Of a DNA stretch of 7,065 nt, positions 1-6,918 are shown one piece after another. The notes beneath the pieces were generated by a model. It was given only the letters and a program-made list of their open reading frames with translations, ran no database searches and was not told the origin of the DNA. A program made the position numbers and the translations under genes. Origin of the DNA: Deltaproteobacteria bacterium (GTDB lineage Bacteria > Desulfobacterota > Desulfobacteria > Desulfobacterales > SURF-15); assembly GCA_024644775.1 (NCBI GenBank), contig JAHEHB010000293.1, forward strand, positions 1 to 7,065, written 5' to 3'. Each line of letters begins with the position of its first letter. The first letter of the stretch is position 1.

Positions 1-849
1 TTTGTGATGAATGTTTCCGTTGCAGGACTTTTTGCAGCAGGACTGTTTCCCGGTCTCGCGATAGGCATGGGGTTGATGCTATTGACAGCTTACCTTGCAA
101 AGGTTCGAAATTTTCCTGTGGCCAATGAACCCATACCTTGGAATGAGCGCTTCAAAGCCCTCTGGGATGGAGCCATCCCGCTCATGACACCTGTTATTAT
201 GCTTGGCGGAATACTCGCTGGGGTCTTTACCCCAACCGAAGCCGCAGCTGTCGGGGCCGGATATGCTCTCATTGTGGCCCTTGCTACGCGGCAAATGAAG
301 GTAACGGATATCCCCCGTGTATTTACATCTGCAGCAATCTCATCCGGGGTTATCCTGATGCTGGTTGCAGCAGCAGTGAGTTTTGCATCCATCGTCAGTT
401 TTTATCATACACCGGAAAAAATGGCCCGGCTGATACTTACCGTCAGTGAAAATCCCTATGCTGTGTTCTTCATGGTCAATATCCTGCTGTTTATTGTGGG
501 GATGTTCCTAGATGCGGGTCCTGCTATTCTCATTCTTGGACCGATTTTAGGTCCGGCCATGATCAGTGTTGGTATTCATCCGCTTCATTTTGCCGTGTGC
601 ATGTGTGTCAATGTTACCGTCGGTCTTGCCACTCCGCCCATGGGACTGGTGCTGTTTGTTGCTGCCGGTTTAAGTCGTGAGTCCCTTGAGAAGATCGCCA
701 TTGAAATGATTCCGTTTCTGATTGTGGAATTTTTTATAATTTTTCTCATATCCTATATTCCGATCCTAACCATGGCCATCCCTAACTGGCTTGGTTACCT
801 GGATGTTCCCGCCGCCGCCAGCTGGCTTTTGGGGCCAGCGGGTGGATAA
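1..849 (+). CDS. dctM: TRAP transporter large permease subunit DctM (5' end outside window)
   Basis: This is the large integral membrane subunit of a tripartite ATP-independent periplasmic (TRAP) transporter. It forms the sodium- or proton-driven channel that moves an organic acid across the inner membrane. The frame is open from base 1, so the gene begins upstream. About 282 residues are visible, against roughly 425 in the family, so this is the C-terminal two thirds. Family motifs are clear: GGILAGVFTPTEAAAVGAGY near residues 65-85, GMFLDAGPAILILGP near 165-180, and VGLATPPMGLVLFVAAG near 205-222. Several hydrophobic membrane segments alternate with short loops, including a very hydrophobic final one (IEMIPFLIVEFFIIFLI). 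dctP follows after 35 bases, as in dctPQM-type operons; the small DctQ subunit is not visible and is probably to the left. Identification is secure; the substrate cannot be read from the sequence. Confidence 0.95.
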   Translation, partial: FVMNVSVAGLFAAGLFPGLAIGMGLMLLTAYLAKVRNFPVANEPIPWNERFKALWDGAIPLMTPVIMLGGILAGVFTPTEAAAVGAGYALIVALATRQMKVTDIPRVFTSAAISSGVILMLVAAAVSFASIVSFYHTPEKMARLILTVSENPYAVFFMVNILLFIVGMFLDAGPAILILGPILGPAMISVGIHPLHFAVCMCVNVTVGLATPPMGLVLFVAAGLSRESLEKIAIEMIPFLIVEFFIIFLISYIPILTMAIPNWLGYLDVPAAASWLLGPAGG

Positions 850-870
850 TAATTTATAATATTTTAACTA

Positions 871-877
871 GGGAGGA
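871..877 (+). promoter_or_regulatory. Ribosome binding site of dctP
   Basis: A strong Shine-Dalgarno sequence, gggagga, lies 7 bases before the ATG at 885. It supports that start and high translation, as usual for an abundant periplasmic binding protein. The 35-base gap after dctM shows no promoter I can defend, so dctP is probably cotranscribed with dctM. Confidence 0.8.
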
Positions 878-884
878 GAGTCAC

Positions 885-1928
885 ATGAAAAAACTTTTAA
901 TACTGCTTGTAGCTTGTGCGTTCGTTTTTGGCTGGACTACTGCATTTGCCGCAGACCACACCCTGCGTATTGTTCACCTGTCCAACACAAGTGATGAAGA
1001 TTATGATGGTGCCATGGTCTTCAAGGATTATGTTGAAGCACGATCCAATGGAAAGATTGAAGTTGAAATTTTCTCTGGCGCCCAGCTTTGCGGTAATGCC
1101 GGAGAGTGTTATGAAGCGACACAGGGTAATATTATTCAGATTCATCAAATGACCATTGGTGGTATCTCAGTTGCATTCCCTGAACTCCAGGTTATGGATT
1201 TACCTTATATGATGGACAATGATTCTGTGGCTGAAGAAGTATTGACCGGCCCCTTCCTCAATGTCGTTCGCCAGCATGTCCTTAAAAAGGGCGGACCCAG
1301 GATCATGACCATGACCAACACCGGCGGATGGCGTAATATTGCCAATACAAAACGTCCTATCAAGTCACCGGCTGACATGAAAGGTCTCCGTATCCGCACC
1401 ATCAACTCTCCCCTGCAGCAGACCCTGGTTAAAAATATGGGCGCTTCAGCCACACCCGTAGCATGGCCTGAAGTTTACACCTCTCTTGCAACAGGTGTTA
1501 TTGATGGTTCTAAAAATGGTATCACCGATATCGTCGGGATGAAATTTCATGAGCATATCAAATATTTGACCCTGGATGGCCATGCCTATATGGCCAGTCT
1601 GTGGATTATGAATGAAGAGACTTACCAGGGATTGACCAAGGAACAAAAAAGGCTTGTCAATGACGGTTTCCGTCATCTGGGACAGGTTTGTTTTGCCTAT
1701 CCGAAAAGACGCTCCATTGAAGCGTATGAAACATTCAAAAAAGCCGGGGGTCAGATTTATGTCCCCACAGATGCAGAAAAGAATGCCTTCCGTAAGGCAG
1801 CATCTCCCTTGAAAAAATGGTACACCGATAAATATGGTGCCGAAGGCGTCGCACTGCTTGCAGAATATGAAAAAGCCATCAAGCAAGCTGAAGCTAAGCT
1901 GGCTGCTGAGTTGAAAACAAACCTGTAA
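885..1928 (+). CDS. dctP: TRAP transporter periplasmic solute-binding protein, DctP family
   Basis: This is the extracytoplasmic binding protein that captures the substrate and delivers it to the DctQM membrane part. It has 347 residues, a normal family length. Residues 1-22 are a classic Sec signal peptide: KK, then a hydrophobic core, then AFA followed by AD, predicting cleavage after residue 22. The family core is visible at about residues 165-215, as DMKGLRIRT, then ATPVAWPEVYTSLATGVIDG. Arg171 in GLRIR matches the conserved arginine that salt-bridges the substrate carboxylate in characterised DctP/SiaP proteins (family knowledge). An unusual Cys pair, C69 and C75 in LCGNAGEC, sits where many homologues have a Gly-rich segment and could form a periplasmic disulfide. 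The C-terminus is a Lys/Glu/Ala-rich helix. The start has a strong RBS and a terminator follows the stop. The ligand is probably a carboxylate, but its identity is unknown. Confidence 0.95.
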   Translation: MKKLLILLVACAFVFGWTTAFAADHTLRIVHLSNTSDEDYDGAMVFKDYVEARSNGKIEVEIFSGAQLCGNAGECYEATQGNIIQIHQMTIGGISVAFPELQVMDLPYMMDNDSVAEEVLTGPFLNVVRQHVLKKGGPRIMTMTNTGGWRNIANTKRPIKSPADMKGLRIRTINSPLQQTLVKNMGASATPVAWPEVYTSLATGVIDGSKNGITDIVGMKFHEHIKYLTLDGHAYMASLWIMNEETYQGLTKEQKRLVNDGFRHLGQVCFAYPKRRSIEAYETFKKAGGQIYVPTDAEKNAFRKAASPLKKWYTDKYGAEGVALLAEYEKAIKQAEAKLAAELKTNL

Positions 1929-1944
1929 TTTTATTTACGTGATC

Positions 1945-1975
1945 CGGGCAATCCAAGGGTTGCCCGTTGTTTTTT
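1945..1975 (+). terminator. Rho-independent terminator after dctP
   Basis: A perfect 7-bp stem, cgggcaa (1945-1951) with ttgcccg (1960-1966), has an 8-base loop and is followed by ttgtttttt. It begins 16 bases after the dctP stop and ends the TRAP operon. It leaves only about 30 bases before the broken epimerase gene. Confidence 0.88.
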
Positions 1976-2004
1976 AGCTGCAACCATGAAAATTGAGAAA
2001 GTTG

Positions 2005-3041
2005 ATGGCTATTGAAAAGACTGCATTCGGACGATTCTGGAACACGAATGTCAGTTGTTATACCGTGAAAATCCAGGTGGTATTACCGCGAAGATTCTCG
2101 ACTATGGGGCGATTATTCAATCGCTTGATGTACCGGGCAGGAAAGGATCTGCAGACATTATTCTGGGGTTTGATACCCTTTACGATTATCTGAAAGACCA
2201 TCCGTTTTTTGGCGCAATTGCCGGTCGGGTGGCCAACCGCATACCAAACGGCTATTTTGCCATCGATGGAGAGGCGTTTCAAGGGGGTCAATGCCCCCTT
2301 TGATAACCACCTGCATGGGGGATTCCGGGGATTTGACAAGTATGTCTGGGCAAGTGAAAGTTACCAGGACGGCGATACCATGATTGTACGGCTGCATCGT
2401 GTCAGTCCGGACGGTGAAGAAGGATATCCGGGAAATCTGGATACCACCATTACCTACACGCTTAACGAGGACAATGTTTTTGGATTTGAGGTCACAGCAA
2501 CGACGGACAAGGCAACCATCGTTAATGTGGTCCAGCATTCCTATATTAACATGTCCGTCAGGGTACCGGTGATGTGCGGGGTCAAACGCTGAGCATTGAG
2601 GCGGATGCCGTCACGCCAATCAACGACCGCCTGGCACCTACCAGTAAAATCAGGGATGTAACAGGTACACCCTTTGCTTTTCGTAACCCCACGGTTTTGG
2701 GGCAGGCGTTTGAGAAGACCGACGGTGTATTTGATATCAATTATATCTTGCTGCCGGTACAAAAGGGGATGAAACGCTGTGCCCGTTTCCATGATCCTGA
2801 ATCAGGACGGACCATGACCCTGGCGACCACTGCACCGGGAGTACAATTTTATAACGGACATAAAATTTACGAACAGGATTAGGTAGGGAAGGGGGGACAC
2901 CGTTATCCTGCTTGGGCAGGCATCTGTCTTGAGACCGAGGCGTTTCCCAACGCTATCAACCACCCGGATTTTCCGTCCATGGTTGTGCGGCCTGGTGAAA
3001 CCTATCATCATCAAACTACCTACTCTTTTTCTGTGGAGTAG
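2005..3041 (+). pseudogene. galM: Aldose 1-epimerase (mutarotase, GalM-like), multiply disrupted
   Basis: Aldose 1-epimerase interconverts alpha and beta anomers of hexoses. Read across frames, the sequence follows the whole family from MAIEKTAFGRFWN to the final RPGETYHHQTTYSFS, about 345 residues. Four lesions break it. A base is missing in the A run near 2068-2071 (CYTVK then NPGGITAKILDYG). A base is extra in the G run 2283-2287 (GEAFQ then VNAPFDNHLHGG). A base is missing near 2557 (INMS then GTGDVRGQ). An in-frame TAG at 2880-2882 precedes GKGGHRYP. Catalytic elements survive in the pieces: NHLHGG, QHSYINMS (catalytic His), FDINY (Asp) and CLETE (catalytic Glu). ATG 2005 gives the expected N-terminus; ATG 1986 meets a stop after nine codons. 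The GH31 gene follows after 29 bases. Two lesions lie in homopolymers, so sequencing error is possible for those, but the TAG and the lesion near 2557 favour true decay. Family identity is secure. Confidence 0.88.
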
Positions 3042-3054
3042 AAACGCTATGCAC

Positions 3055-3059
3055 AGGAG
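3055..3059 (+). promoter_or_regulatory. Ribosome binding site of the GH31 gene
   Basis: aggag lies 11 bases before the ATG at 3071. It decides the start against the ATG at 3049, which is in another frame. It follows the end of the epimerase pseudogene by 13 bases, so the GH31 gene was probably a downstream member of that operon. Confidence 0.7.
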
Positions 3060-3070
3060 TAATACGGTTC

Positions 3071-5338
3071 ATGGATATCCATAAACTAAAGGCTTTGACT
3101 GGCCTTAAGCATTTTCGAACCCTGGAGGACAGGGTTCTTTTTAAGACCGATGCCGGTACCCTGAATTTAAGTTTCTGGGATGAGGATATTGTTCGCCTGC
3201 GTCTGGGTGACGCCGAGGTTAATTCCTATCCGATTATTGTGGGCAAACCCGCCGGAAAAAAGATCCAGTATTGCTATAAAGACGGGAGTCACATCATCTG
3301 CTGCGGAGCAGGAAAACTGATTCTGGATCCGGGCACACCGGACGGAGACGAGCCACGAGAACCTTTTTGTTTTTCTTTTATACACAATGATCGCACCGTG
3401 ATCCAGCCTTCTCCGGACGGCCATTTTGTCCACAGGTTCCGCATTCCTCCATTTGCCAGAACCAAAGAAGGCTGGTTCTTTTCCGTTGCCCTGCAACCCG
3501 GAGCACCCATGTACGGATTTGGAGAAAAATACGGTTCTTTGAATAAACGGGGCCAGAAACTGGTGTGCTGGGCTGAGGATGCATTGGGTGTTAATTCCGA
3601 GGTCTGCTATAAGAACGCTCCTTTTTGTTGGACCCCTTCGGGAAGTCATGATGAAAAAGGAACCGGTGGCTATGGTGTCTTTATTCACACAACGTCCCGG
3701 GTGACTCACGGGGCAGGGTATCCCCAGTGGTCAAACTGGAGCTATGCCGCCTTTGTGGAAGATGAGATTCTGGATCTGTTTTTGATTGCGGGCGATACGC
3801 CGCAGGAGATCATACATCGCTATACAGATATTACCGGACGGACTAAAAATGTACCGCTATGGAGCCTGGGTAACTGGATTTCACGTGCGTATTACAAAAC
3901 CTTTGAAGAAGCAGAAGAAGTGGCGCATACGATTCGTGACCGCAAGATTCCCTGTGATGTCTATTCGCTGGACGGTCGTGCATGGCAGGACACCGACACC
4001 CGTTTTTATTTTGAATTCGATGCGTCACGCTATCCCGAGCCAGAGAAATTTATCGATATCATGCATGATCTGAACATGAAACTCTGTGTCTGGGAATACC
4101 CGATCTGCTCAATTGAACATCCGAAATTTAAAGAATTTGATGAAAAAGGCTGGTTCCTAAAAACCAAAAAAGGAGAGACTTACACATACGAATTCGATCT
4201 TTCACCCTTCGGAAAGGTATTAACCCCGCTGCCCAAATCCGGTATTTTTGATTTTACCGTTCCAGAAGCAGCTAAGTGGTGGTATGACCAGCACATCCGG
4301 CTGCATAAAATGGGTGTGGATGTTTTCAAGGTTGATTTTGGTGAGCAAACTCCCGAAGATGCTTATGCATCCAATGGTGATTCCGGTATCAGGTTTCATA
4401 ACGCACTGCCCTTATTGTATAATAAAATCTGCTTTGAGGCTTCAGAAGACCATTTCGGTTTGGGAATGATTTGGTCCCGAAGCGGTTGGGCCGGTTCCCA
4501 GCGGTTTCCCATACAGTGGGGAGGAGACCCGCAGGCTTCATGGAATGGACTTGCAGGATCAATTCTTGGGGGTCAGAGTTGGGGATTCACGGGGGCACCG
4601 TTCTACTCTCATGATATTGGCGGTTTTTATGGAGGACCTCCCGATCCTGAGTTGTATGTTCGCTGGATGCAGGCCGGCGTGCTCGGTCCCTTTTGCCGAA
4701 TTCATGGCATTGGTCCCCGGGAACCGTGGCATTTTGGTGACGAGGCCGAGCAAATCGTTAAAGAATGGCTGGCTTTGCGCTACCGCCTGTTGCCCTATCT
4801 TCAGCGGCAGGTCTGTGAGGCAACAATCTCAGGGTTACCCGTTATGCGGGGTATGTCGCTGGCTTTTCCTGAAGACCCCCGTGCCTGGGGATTTGAGCTA
4901 CAGTACCTACTGGGTGACCACCTGCTGGTCGCCCCGGTTCTTCAGCCCGGCGGTCATGTTTCGCTCTATCTCACCGAGGGTGGATGGTATGATTATTTCA
5001 CCGGAGACCGCAGGGAAGGCGGTTGTATTCTTGACCTGCAAGTTCCCCTGAATCGTGTTCCTGTTTTTGTCCGGGAAGGCGCTATTCTGGCCGAAGGCCC
5101 TGCTGTTCAGCATACGGGTGAAATTACACCGGAAAATCGAATTGAAAGTGTTCGTGTTTTTGGTGTCCCCACACCTGATGCTCTGAACCATGAACCGGAT
5201 ATCACCGTGATCCGTATTCCGGATGGAATGTCGATAGAATTCCCGGAGGTCGCAAAACATGAGGTGTATGATGCGACCTATAAATATGAAAATGGAGTAC
5301 TTACGGTATTCCGGGAAAAGGATGAGTCAATAAAATGA
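3071..5338 (+). CDS. Glycoside hydrolase family 31 alpha-glycosidase (alpha-glucosidase/alpha-xylosidase-like)
   Basis: This 755-residue retaining alpha-glycosidase is close in length and layout to E. coli YicI (alpha-xylosidase). The N-terminal beta-sandwich, about residues 1-250, contains GFGEKYGSLNKRGQ. The (beta/alpha)8 barrel, about 258-590, holds the nucleophile Asp422 in GVDVFKVDFGEQ and the acid/base Asp486 in SQRFPIQWGGD, then FYSHDIGGF and RIHG. C-terminal beta domains include LLGDHLLVAPVL and PVFVREGAIL. There is no signal peptide, so it is cytoplasmic and probably acts on imported oligosaccharides or glycosides. Where YicI has its Cys-Phe-Trp specificity segment, this protein has LDGRAWQDTDTRFYFEFD, so YicI-type xylosidase activity should not be assumed. 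It is the only intact gene of the local sugar block: a broken epimerase precedes it, and a truncated DeoR-type regulator overlaps its stop by ATGA. Family call is firm; substrate is unknown. Confidence 0.95.
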   Translation: MDIHKLKALTGLKHFRTLEDRVLFKTDAGTLNLSFWDEDIVRLRLGDAEVNSYPIIVGKPAGKKIQYCYKDGSHIICCGAGKLILDPGTPDGDEPREPFCFSFIHNDRTVIQPSPDGHFVHRFRIPPFARTKEGWFFSVALQPGAPMYGFGEKYGSLNKRGQKLVCWAEDALGVNSEVCYKNAPFCWTPSGSHDEKGTGGYGVFIHTTSRVTHGAGYPQWSNWSYAAFVEDEILDLFLIAGDTPQEIIHRYTDITGRTKNVPLWSLGNWISRAYYKTFEEAEEVAHTIRDRKIPCDVYSLDGRAWQDTDTRFYFEFDASRYPEPEKFIDIMHDLNMKLCVWEYPICSIEHPKFKEFDEKGWFLKTKKGETYTYEFDLSPFGKVLTPLPKSGIFDFTVPEAAKWWYDQHIRLHKMGVDVFKVDFGEQTPEDAYASNGDSGIRFHNALPLLYNKICFEASEDHFGLGMIWSRSGWAGSQRFPIQWGGDPQASWNGLAGSILGGQSWGFTGAPFYSHDIGGFYGGPPDPELYVRWMQAGVLGPFCRIHGIGPREPWHFGDEAEQIVKEWLALRYRLLPYLQRQVCEATISGLPVMRGMSLAFPEDPRAWGFELQYLLGDHLLVAPVLQPGGHVSLYLTEGGWYDYFTGDRREGGCILDLQVPLNRVPVFVREGAILAEGPAVQHTGEITPENRIESVRVFGVPTPDALNHEPDITVIRIPDGMSIEFPEVAKHEVYDATYKYENGVLTVFREKDESIK

Positions 5339-5470
5339 AGAAAGATACAAATGTGAAAGTGACCGACCGCCGCGAGGGGATTGTAAAACTGATCAATGAG
5401 CGGGAGTATGCCGGAAAGCCAAATATCAGCCGGGTGCATGTTAGTTGAGAAAATCCGTAACAAGCGCTAA
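5335..5470 (+). pseudogene. Truncated DeoR-type transcriptional regulator (N-terminal helix-turn-helix only)
   Basis: The ATG at 5335 overlaps the GH31 stop as ATGA, the arrangement of translationally coupled genes. The reading frame gives 37 residues: MKKDTNVKVTDRREGIVKL, then INEREYAGKPNISRVHVS, then TGA at 5446. The RxxxIxxLINEREY start and HVS match the beginning of DeoR-family winged helix-turn-helix domains, where the next residues are typically E-x-TIRRDL. After a one-base change of frame near 5446, EKIRNKR follows, resembling that recognition helix, then TAA at 5468. No sensor domain follows. I read it as the remnant of a sugar-operon repressor that once controlled the epimerase and GH31 genes (inference). 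The homology rests on a short stretch, so a coincidental short ORF remains possible. A full DeoR protein would be about 250 residues. Confidence 0.55.
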
Positions 5471-5475
5471 TTTGT

Positions 5476-5502
5476 GATATACTATACATATCTTCTTTTT
5501 TT
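5476..5502 (+). terminator. Weak terminator-like hairpin after the GH31/regulator remnant
   Basis: A 5-bp AT-rich stem, gatat (5476-5480) with atatc (5488-5492), is followed by ttcttttttt. The position suits the end of the sugar block. The stem is too weak to be sure; the same bases also contain tatact, a possible -10 element without a matching -35. Confidence 0.25.
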
Positions 5503-5572
5503 CATGTACGCTGATCTAAGGTGACTATACGATCAACACCGCTACAATTCGTTTTACCGGTAAACACTGGTA

Positions 5573-5826
5573 ATGCACTTGAGCGGAAAGAAAACAATGC
5601 CGCCCGAACGGTACGTCTTAAAAATCCTTGCGATTACTTGGTTTGTAGTGTTAACTTTGTCTTTGTACGCATCAGTATATATGCAGCAGAAAACCGTCGA
5701 GGGGCAGTATATCGAGTTCAAAAGAGATTATAGGATTTGGGTTATAACGCGGGGCGTCTGGATGGTATTTGGGGCAAGAAATCCGAGACCGCGTTAATCA
5801 AGGCTTTGAAAGATGAAAACAATTGA
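5573..5826 (+). pseudogene. Small membrane-anchored protein with frameshifted peptidoglycan-binding-like C-terminus
   Basis: As written, ATG 5573 to TAA 5797 encodes 74 residues. ATG 5597, preceded by cggaaag, is an equally good start (MPPERYVLKILA). A single hydrophobic segment, VLKILAITWFVVLTLSLYA, predicts one membrane anchor near the N-terminus. The native C-terminus (WVITRGVWMVFGARNPRPR) looks like out-of-frame translation. In another frame from base 5734 to the stop at 5824-5826, the DNA reads DLGYNAGRLDGIWG, then KKSETALIKALKDENN. This matches the LGY-x-x-G-x-xDG-x-xG-x-x-T-x-x-A pattern of PG_binding_1 domains. Adding one G in the gg at 5733-5734 would join the two parts (FKRDYR then DLGYNAG). 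This suggests a frameshift mutation or a sequencing error. A 25-base gap leads to the ferritin-like gene, so they may be cotranscribed. No known named family for the whole protein is recognised. Confidence 0.5.
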
Positions 5827-5851
5827 TGGCTGGGGACTGTGAGGAAAATCG

Positions 5852-6325
5852 ATGAACCCTACGCATGAGAAAAAGAGCATTCTGGAATTAATGGCCGAAA
5901 ACGAAGAGGCCGTGGCGAGATTATACCAGGCGTATGCAGAAAGATTTCCACCGCATAGAGATTTTTGGCGTGAATTAGCCAATGAAGAAATTCATCACTC
6001 GCGGTTGATTCAGCACCTTGCGGCCAGTAATGATCTTTCTGTTAAGATTGATGAGGATCGATTCGATCTGAATGTATTCCAAGTCTCATTGGATTATCTG
6101 GAAAAGAAACTGATCGAGGCGGTAAACGGGAAAATATCCATTAAAGATGCGCTGTCGACAGCGCTGGATATTGAAACAGGTATGTTGGAACGGGGGTATT
6201 TTGAGGTTTTCGTGGGAGATTCGCAGGATTTCAAAAAAACTTTGCAAGCCCTGGCAGCTGCAACTGAAAAACATACCAATAGGATACGAAGGCAACTGGG
6301 CAAGAAACGTTGGATATTCATCTAA
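5852..6325 (+). CDS. Rubrerythrin/ferritin-like diiron-type four-helix protein
   Basis: This 157-residue, all-helical protein contains no cysteine, so it lacks the rubredoxin domain of classic rubrerythrin. Helix A carries ENEEAVARLYQAYAERFP, with Glu19 aligning to the first metal ligand. Helix B carries FWRELANEEIHHSRLI, with Glu46 and His49 forming ExxH. Helix C carries LDIETGMLERGYFEVF, with Glu108 or Glu113 as candidate ligand. Helix D carries AAATEKHTNRI; its His141 fits a ligand, but the Glu expected three residues before it is Thr138, with Glu139 next to it. The second metal site may therefore be altered. Known relatives act in peroxide reduction or iron handling in the cytoplasm of anaerobes; that role is only inferred here. 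The start has a gagga RBS at 5841-5845, 6 bases before the ATG. No partner redox gene is visible. Confidence 0.85.
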   Translation: MNPTHEKKSILELMAENEEAVARLYQAYAERFPPHRDFWRELANEEIHHSRLIQHLAASNDLSVKIDEDRFDLNVFQVSLDYLEKKLIEAVNGKISIKDALSTALDIETGMLERGYFEVFVGDSQDFKKTLQALAAATEKHTNRIRRQLGKKRWIFI

Positions 6326-6712
6326 GGTATAAAAGACGAGATTTGATTTTGCAGGAAACACACAATGGAGTTGATTCAATCAGGCAATCATTGTTGTACT
6401 AAAACAACTGCTTCTGACTTAGACTAACGGCGAGGACGATCAGCTTCTTTTAAATTTCGCTGAAGCCAATGATATCGGATTGTAAAATACTTCAAAATTA
6501 AGACATGTTTAGATTTCGAAGTTTTGAATAGAAGATACCGATGGATATTTTTAGATAAAAAATTTTGGTTCTTCCTAAACTGAAGCCCACCTGATGTTTC
6601 AAATGGATATCCTTGGTTTTTGGAAGCATGAAAAACCTAAGACTAGTTGGAGAAATCGTCGGTTTTGCACCCGAATCCACTACCCCAATATCTGGTATGA
6701 CAGACCAAAATT

Positions 6713-6750
6713 AGAAAAGAGTGGACTGTAAATACCAATCCACGCTTTCT
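6713..6750. repeat. Imperfect inverted repeat (hairpin)
   Basis: The arm agaaaagagtgga (6713-6725) pairs with tccacgctttct (6739-6750), with one mismatch and one bulged A around a 13-base loop. No T-run follows on either strand that would make it a clear terminator. Its role is unknown. Confidence 0.5.
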
Positions 6751-6850
6751 GACTGATCATCCTATCAGGTTAACGTTTGCTATTAGGGCAATTGAGGAAC
6801 GCCGTTTGGAATCTGGATTAATCGTCGAAGTGTTCACCCTAATTCGTTTC

Positions 6851-6918
6851 GGTTAACCCGGCGGCGGCCAAGAACCATCGATCCAAATTTTCGCACGATC
6901 CGCCGCTCGGGTTTAACC
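6851..6918. repeat. Long bulged GC-rich inverted repeat downstream of the DUF1254-type gene
   Basis: The left arm ggttaacccggcggcgg (6851-6867) is the reverse complement of the right arm ccgccgctcgggtttaacc (6900-6918), apart from two extra bases in the right arm. The loop is 32 bases and contains a small atcg/cgat pair (6877-6880 with 6896-6899). It begins 22 bases past the minus-strand stop at 6941. No T-run follows, so it is not a classic rho-independent terminator. It could be an mRNA 3'-end stabiliser, a bidirectional stop between convergent genes, a REP-like element or a degenerate recombination site; the sequence does not decide. Confidence 0.7.

Noticed and set aside
1446..1886. 146-codon minus-strand ORF opposite dctP
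   Set aside because: It lies antisense within a clear DctP coding frame and has no recognisable domain.
3167..3709. 180-codon minus-strand ORF opposite the GH31 gene
   Set aside because: It is a shadow of a strongly supported GH31 coding frame, and its translation has no family features.
4545..5051. 168-codon plus-strand ORF inside the GH31 gene
   Set aside because: It is an alternative frame of the catalytic region, while the main frame carries the conserved WGGD and HDIGGF motifs.
5445..5483. Sigma70-type promoter (ttgaga with taattt, or tatact)
   Set aside because: Neither combination has both good boxes and 16-18 base spacing: the pair with correct spacing has a poor -10, and tatact has no -35.
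6498..6680. 60-codon minus-strand ORF in the AT-rich region
   Set aside because: The composition is low-complexity and basic, without motifs, Shine-Dalgarno or partner genes. It is probably chance.
6594..6731. 45-codon plus-strand ORF (MFQMDILGFWKHEKP...YPNIWYDRPKLEKSGL)
   Set aside because: It has no ribosome binding site and no family I can recognise. The next stretch in another frame (about 6703-6855) is also open but shows nothing familiar.
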